64,000 nt of DNA from Strigamia acuminata (Eukaryota; Arthropoda; Chilopoda; Geophilomorpha; Linotaeniidae). Each line of letters begins with the position of its first letter. Positions within the stretch are counted from its first letter, which is position 1. Under the pieces are notes generated by a model that saw only the letters and a list, made by a program, of their open reading frames with translations, did no database searches and was not told the origin of the DNA. The stretch lies in contig OX442318.1 in assembly GCA_949358305.1 (NCBI GenBank), positions 1,164,501-1,228,500 of the forward strand, given 5' to 3'. Shown piece after piece: positions 58,201 through 64,000 of this stretch. Both the position numbers and the translations under genes were made by a program.

Positions 58201-58649
58201 ACTTGACACAATTTTTTAAATATTTCTTAAAACTCTAAAGTAGCGTATTAATGATCAGAAACAACGGAAATATAACTCATGAATGATTAATGTCTTTGTC
58301 TCTTTTAACTGCGCATAAACATCATGGAATGAATTATTTTTAAGTTGCATTCAAAAGGAAGCAATAATATTGAATGTAGTTACTCGTGACGAGTCAGCTG
58401 GACCACATTGCTCAAACACATCACCCGAAAACTGTACTGTGTTAGCAGGAAACAACTTTATGTTGTCTTATTCCTACTTGCAAGTCATCATCTGCACACC
58501 ACAGTTCAGGTACGCTTTCTGAAGACGAGCAACCAACCGGAACAATCCAACAACTTGTCTTTGAATGTGTACAGAGTATTTGCAAATATTAGTTGGTTCA
58601 CCATTCGTTTTAAGTGTTGACATCAAAATTATCAATACAAATTTTCAAC

Positions 58650-61600
58650 ATTTTTATCTCCATTCACCAAATGTACATTTCAATTAATTCTTACTTTGAT
58701 TATCCACTCGCCAAAACGATTACTCTCGTGAGAGACAAAGAAATTCATCACCCACTTGTTATCCTTTGTAAAGAAACTCAGGAAATATTAAAAGCCAAAG
58801 AGGATTTCGTTGAACGACAGAAAATTGATCCTCATCGTTTCCAGCTCTTTGACTTACTTCATCCGTCAACTAAATTCGTAAACGATCCACTCAAATTATG
58901 GAAAGCCGCCTCACAGTGTAATATTTCTGCAGCCAATGTAAGTGAAATTTAAAATCTAATATATTTTATCTATATGTTTCATGATGTGCAATATATTTTC
59001 CCTGGTTTTGAACTCATTCTCGTGATTCCCCTGCGCAGATCTTAACATGTCAATTGTAATTCAAACAGCCCATTTGGTTCAAAAATATATTTTAAAAATT
59101 ATTTTTAAATTTGCCCAATCAATGCATTCCAAAATGTATAGCATTTCGTGCAATTAAACCCTTCTGTGCGTAAGGGTGAAATATGTTGTCGTTTTGGTAT
59201 ATGTTCTGTGACCGTTTTGCCACCTTGGTCACCCACGGTGACTAACATCACTCCACACACTGCTCTCTGGCCCCTGGTCACCCCCTCTGGCGAGTGGGGC
59301 TGACCCAGTGAGGAAGGAGGGAGCTGAGTGGTGTGGGAGCAAGAGCACTGAGTAGAGAGAGAGAGTTTGGACAGCACAGGGTTGAGGACGTGTGCTAGAG
59401 TTTTCAATTAGCCAGCCTGGGCAGTGCAGTGCCCCAGTTGACTCTGCTCTTCTCCCATTCACCACTGTGACACTCAGTGATAGGGAGATGACCCTGTCGC
59501 AGCCTCCATGAGCGGCTACATGGGCTGAGGTAAGTATTAACGCAGCAGAATAAGTTTTGCCAACCAACCACGTCATTCATGGGCTACCCGCCTTGTGAAT
59601 GACGGGTCGGTTGTAGGTGTGGTGGGCCAAATGCTCCCGACATGGGTGATGGTTACTCCTGTAACGAGAACGACTCTCGTAAGGATTTCTATGCCGCCCT
59701 GACAGTTTAGGTAAAAGCTTATATCTACTTCTTAATCCTTATAATACAGTTTATCAGCTAATAAACCTCTGACTCGATCCAATTAACATTTAACAAGCAA
59801 TCAGCTGACTGCTCCTCTTGCACACTATAAATGGCATATAAATAGGCCTCGTCCTATGGCCATGGTGCCTTCCCCGGAGTATTAATGTTTGCTTACTAGT
59901 AACAGATGATGACATTCTCACCCAGTCAAGGACAGTCGCCATCTTGCCAGCGAGAGAGAGAGAGAGACTCCCTCGCAGTCCCCCTTGCCTCATAACGTCA
60001 CCCGTTGAGAAGGGAGGTGTTTCCCCCGTCTACGATGTCCAGACACTCCTCCCTTCAGAAAAGTATGTTTTGACCACTCCCCTATTTAAAGGGTGAGTTA
60101 GAAACGGTTACCCCGTTCGGTACAGCTGTTATGACTGGTTGCATAACAGCTGGAACCCTCTGGTGCTGTTTAGTCGCCTGCCCTGAGGGCATTTAAAGGC
60201 GCGCACTCTCTTTTTCTGGGCTGTTTTGCGTACCCCTGAATATTTGACACTATACACTTTGTTGCTTGATATCTTTTGGTTGATTCAATTTATGTTGTGC
60301 GTCATTTGTCATTGGCGCACAGTCAAGCATTAGCTGGTTGCCCTGCATGCAGCGACACAAAAGGTAGATGGTATTCGATTACTGCCTTTAATCGCAAACA
60401 CTCTCGCCCCTGGTTTAGGTCCACGGAGAGTCAGTTTGGCAATGGAGGTGTAGACAGGTTTTGTTACCTCCATCGAGATGTTTCCACCCTGGAGATGTAG
60501 CGAGAAACTTCCCGCCCAAGGTAAAACCCATTCCTTTTACACTTTGCTCATTTGTGGTGTCTAGATTACTGGCCATGAATGTTGCTGTTCTATTCGCCCT
60601 TTTCTTTATGTATCGTGGTGTCTAAGTTCGTCTGGCCATGGCGTACACCTTGCTGATATTTCTGGTTGTCTGGTGTAACTACTTGCGATGTCTAGTTCGC
60701 TGGTTGCAAGTCTGCCTTTAGCTCAGTGAAAGGTGGTTAACTAGTTCGTCTGGCCTTTCACGCGGCGGCTAGTTATGTCTTTCCCGTCTTATACTCATTT
60801 TCCAGCGTTCGCTGTCTATTCAACATGCAAGGGTGTCTAAGAATACTGGTCCTTGCATACCTCCTTCGCTCCATGGTTCAATATGCACACTTTGTTGTGT
60901 TACATGGATTACTGTTATTCTTCCCCTAATTATTACATACCTAGCTTTCGCTTCCAATCACGGACATCCAGATTGGAGGTGGTTATTTGTGACGGGACCG
61001 TAGTCACAAAGAACCAACATGCAATCCCAACCCTTTGACGTTCCTGGAATGGAGATATAACGTTATACCAAAGAGTTTAGTGTACATGTTGCCTTCCCTG
61101 TATAATTTGATGCACCTTTCCTTTATAGCATGCACATATGTTTAGTTATGTGTCATGTAATTCTGTCAGCGTAAAAGCATGCGATAGTATTGTATAATTG
61201 ATTTAATGCAAGTAGGCCTAGTTATGATGGTCTCTAATCCTGTCATGCGCTTTGAATACGTAATTGACCCATTGTTATTGCTTATTTAGTTACCATTAGA
61301 CCTTTGCCATGAATAAATGGTGTTGTTGTTATGATTTGATAAACCATTGTGTTGTTATTGACACGCTGCTCTATTCCTACATATTTAATCACTGAGTCAA
61401 TCTATTTATTAATTATGCTATTTGTTGTTACGAAGTCAGATTTGTTTCCCTTTTTATCTTTAGGCCAACAAGAGCAAAGACCTTCTGGTCCTCCCCTCTT
61501 GTTGTGACGCAGACACATTCCTTTCAAGGTTGTAACTGTATAGCTTTAGTCTATGGGTGGCCGTTCGCCCCATAGATCTGTGTAGAAGCTGGTTTCCCTT

Positions 61601-64000
61601 GGTTTTCCATACCAAGGTGAAACTCTGGGTTTATCCCCCTTTATATCCTAAGTCGCGGTTTTGTTGGTAAGTGGTTTATAGCTAGTTTTTCCCGTCACAT
61701 TTCGACCCCTAGACAACGAATTAAAGGCCAACAACCCAACAATCCGAAGTCCCTGTCACCATTATTTACGTGAGAGTCGATCCCACTAATTTGATAGTGC
61801 TCGACAACTTTGTAATTGACCTTTTTATTCTAACCCGATTGGTTTAGAAGTTAGCGAGTGAATGACCTTAAAAATAGCCTTCAAGGTCAAATTTGATGAC
61901 ATCATTGGATTGCTCTCGCCCAACTTTTTGTACGATCGCTTCATCAAAGTTGGCCTAGATGCAATTGCTCAGAAAATATTTGAGGGGATCAGACTTTTGA
62001 CTCACCATGTATAAATATAATATTAGAATTAATATGAATGCAATTAATGAGAAAAGTAGCCTATCCACCCCCTCTTGGTATCGAGAGCTGTCCATTGCAC
62101 TTTTCAAATTTGAAATCTGCCCACTGGTTTCGGAAGAGATCGAGGTCAGAAAGACACAAACACATTCACAGAGACTCCTCACGATTAATATATTGATAAA
62201 CATTTGCTTTATCTGCTAGTGGTTTTACACACTACTGATAAACACCACCATAATTCTAGTAATTCCATTATTCTGTAAATTAATGCACTTTTTTCAAAAA
62301 ATTGTTTTATTACAGAAGTTTTTTTAGTGTACGATAACAAATCAAATCAACTCCTGATTTCGTTTTAGTCTACTTTTTTTAATTTTGCAAAGCCCTTGAC
62401 CACGTTTTTCTATTGTTACACAACAATATGCTGTAGATTGATTGTAGGATTGCTTTTCACTTACAAGATTTGTTTGTAGTTCAACAGCACATGTGTTTCA
62501 ACAGTATTTGGAGTCTGCAGAAAGCATAAAAAAGGTAGAAACAAATACAGTAGACCTAATTCTGTTTTTACGTGGTAGATAAGTTGCAGAAAAAACCTTG
62601 TAAAAAATGTAAAGAAAAAAAGGCTGTGTACCTGGATTAATAAATAGGTGATTGGTTCTACTAGTGGAAAGCATAAGTTTGGAAACATCAATAATTCCAA
62701 AAAATATTTTTTCTTTCACCTTTGTTGTGTGGAAATAAATGATTGACAAATATGACGAGTTCATACACATTGTTGCCCTTTTAGACACCAAAATATGCAA
62801 ATTTTCTGGAATTTCATAGAGAATTACAGTTTTTGGAAATAATTTGCCTTCAAATTTAATGGTCAAGTGCACTGAGTGGGTTAAAAACCTGTAGTGTTCC
62901 GCCATCTTGGTGAAAACTTAACAATGTACTTTTGACAAAATCTTAAGAGTGAACATTCTTGATTCTGTGCTGAGATTTTATCTCTAAAATCCCTACTCCA
63001 AAGTACACCATGATGGAAACCATCTATAGCGATCCAGACTCGTAACCCATTACGTACGTTACAAAACCCAAACTTAATTGATGAAAAACTAAACTATAGT
63101 TATGATATGTAACTACAATGACAATACGCGCGACAAAACCAGTTGCCCAAAATTCAAAGTATGACGTCATCAGTTGCCAAGTTAGCAGGTTTAAGCTGAA
63201 ACTTGGATTAAACACGTAAGACAACAGTGGAAAAAGTGAAAAGGGGAGAAAATTGGAACCGATGACATACAACAGGAAAGCAGAGAGAGACAATGTAATA
63301 ACAATTACAATATGATAAAAACAACAATTTAGTTTTTCATCAAATAATTCACTTTGGCTTTTTCTATTATTGCCGTTGAGAATTTGATGAAAACCCGCTC
63401 ACTTGTCAGTGCACTTTTGTATTTTCTATTTTAGAATAAAAAAAGTTGCAAATTCAGTTGGATTCAGTTCTCCACGTACAAACCCTGGCCAGTTAAATTG
63501 GAATCAATGTAGATTCAAACAGATTCCATAAAATTCCAGATTCCAGATTCCAGCTATGTATGCGATTCCACCCTATGTCGTACCCCTCAGAACACACAGT
63601 CATGTCAAGTTAAATAAAAGCCTTTAAAAATAGAATTGAGTTTACAATGTGTACAAAATACAACTAGTATTTTTCACTCACTTCTAAATTGTTACAGTTG
63701 ATCAACCATATTCTTCAAAGTACCCGTTTTTAAATCTTCCAAATATAACTGAATTCTGGAAAGTGAGTCGAGCAGTGAAATCGTTTGTGTTCTCAGTTTC
63801 CATTCCACTAGGTTAATTTAATTTAATTTATTCCAGAGAACACGTGATAAAACTTACGCCAAACCCAAATTGCAAGTGGATCGAGCAGTAAGATCGTTTG
63901 TGTTTTCCGTTTCCATTCCACTGGGTTAATTTAATTTAATTTAATTTAATTTATTCCAGAGCTTCATTCTATCACAGAATCAAATCTTTCACCCAAAATA
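58650..64000 (+). pseudogene. DEG/ENaC copy E, second-domain exons, 5'-truncated, runs off the window
   Basis: 58650-58937 encodes FISIHQMYISINSYFDYPLA, HPLVILCKETQ and DPHRFQLFDLLHPST, matching the TM1' half of copy C's exon 6 and ending at the same AAN/GTAAGTG donor. The exon starts inside TM1'. Its left side is instead a copy of the non-coding sequence at 32908-32990. Further blocks: 63435-63508 (SCKFSWIQF), 63837-63887 (RTRDKTYAKPKLQVDRA) and 63960 onward (SFILSQNQIFHPK), equivalent to E2', E3' and E4'. A tandem copy of the E3'/intron segment sits at 63763-63836. Intron 1' carries an insertion of about 2.9 kb. Truncation of TM1' argues against a working channel unless an alternative start is used. 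Confidence 0.65.
59208..62118. other. About 2.9-kb insertion relative to copy C, class unknown
   Basis: Absent from the matching intron at about 39780-39940. It includes a GA-rich part (59340-59370, 59950-59970), an inverted copy of the 33.46-kb repeat (59.46-59.56 kb), AATAAA near 61312, and at about 61860-62010 a dispersed repeat also seen at 49.31-49.49 kb. No coding potential was recognised. It is higher in GC than its surroundings. It may be an LTR-type element. Confidence 0.5.

Noticed and set aside
57172-58206. Long overlapping ORFs on both strands
   Set aside because: They are produced by 21-bp and 20-bp tandem repeats lacking stops; the peptides are pure repeats with no start or splice context.

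Overview
This is AT-rich metazoan DNA with long introns, spliced genes and dense transposons. The Mag-like Ty3/gypsy element, the MULE-type and Tc1/pogo remnants and recurrent 'cgccatctagtgg' motifs suggest an arthropod, possibly not an insect. That is an inference; no species is identified.

Region by region. (1) Positions 2-5112 hold the last seven exons, + strand, of a pancreatic-lipase-family gene with a C-terminal PLAT domain. Its nucleophile elbow reads GQGLG instead of GxSxG, so it is predicted to lack lipase activity. Its introns carry four inverted-repeat transposons, a 42-bp tandem array and a perfect 32-bp hairpin. (2) From about 5.4 kb to the end of the window lies a rearranged cluster of DEG/ENaC-type channel genes. 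Copy A (6561-14368) is split by a young Ty3/gypsy element. Copy B (20839-22420) is a 5' half. Copy C (35080-44684) is the most complete. Later partial copies lie at 56.6-57.1 kb and 58.65-64 kb, with smaller exon relics at 5.5, 16.0, 50.6 and 53.9 kb. In copy C one uninterrupted 251-codon exon runs from a DEG/ENaC TM2, through a charged linker, into the TM1 of a second DEG/ENaC module. The cluster therefore appears to descend from a tandem two-module channel gene, the most unusual thing in the window.

(3) Mobile DNA fills much of the remainder. It includes an intact Mag-like Ty3/gypsy element (7275-12063, identical 132-bp LTRs, one 1425-codon Gag-Pol ORF) inserted in a channel exon. It also includes a gag-only retroelement (24007-26574), two copies of a long LTR (26593-28762 and 46906-48397), and many short elements with terminal inverted repeats. 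Two near-perfect palindromes of about 1 kb carry tRNA-like pol III boxes in both arms (40543-41567, 55042-56046). Minisatellites occur at 31, 37.6, 54.4 and 57.2-58.2 kb.

The channel exons share conserved splice phases, so modules can be lost or joined without breaking frame. Copy A shows this: its domain-1 exon 5 is phase-compatible with the final domain-2 exon. The cluster seems to evolve by tandem duplication, exon loss and transposon insertion. Exon boundaries are read from GT/AG sites and paralogue comparison by eye; no search or transcript evidence was available.
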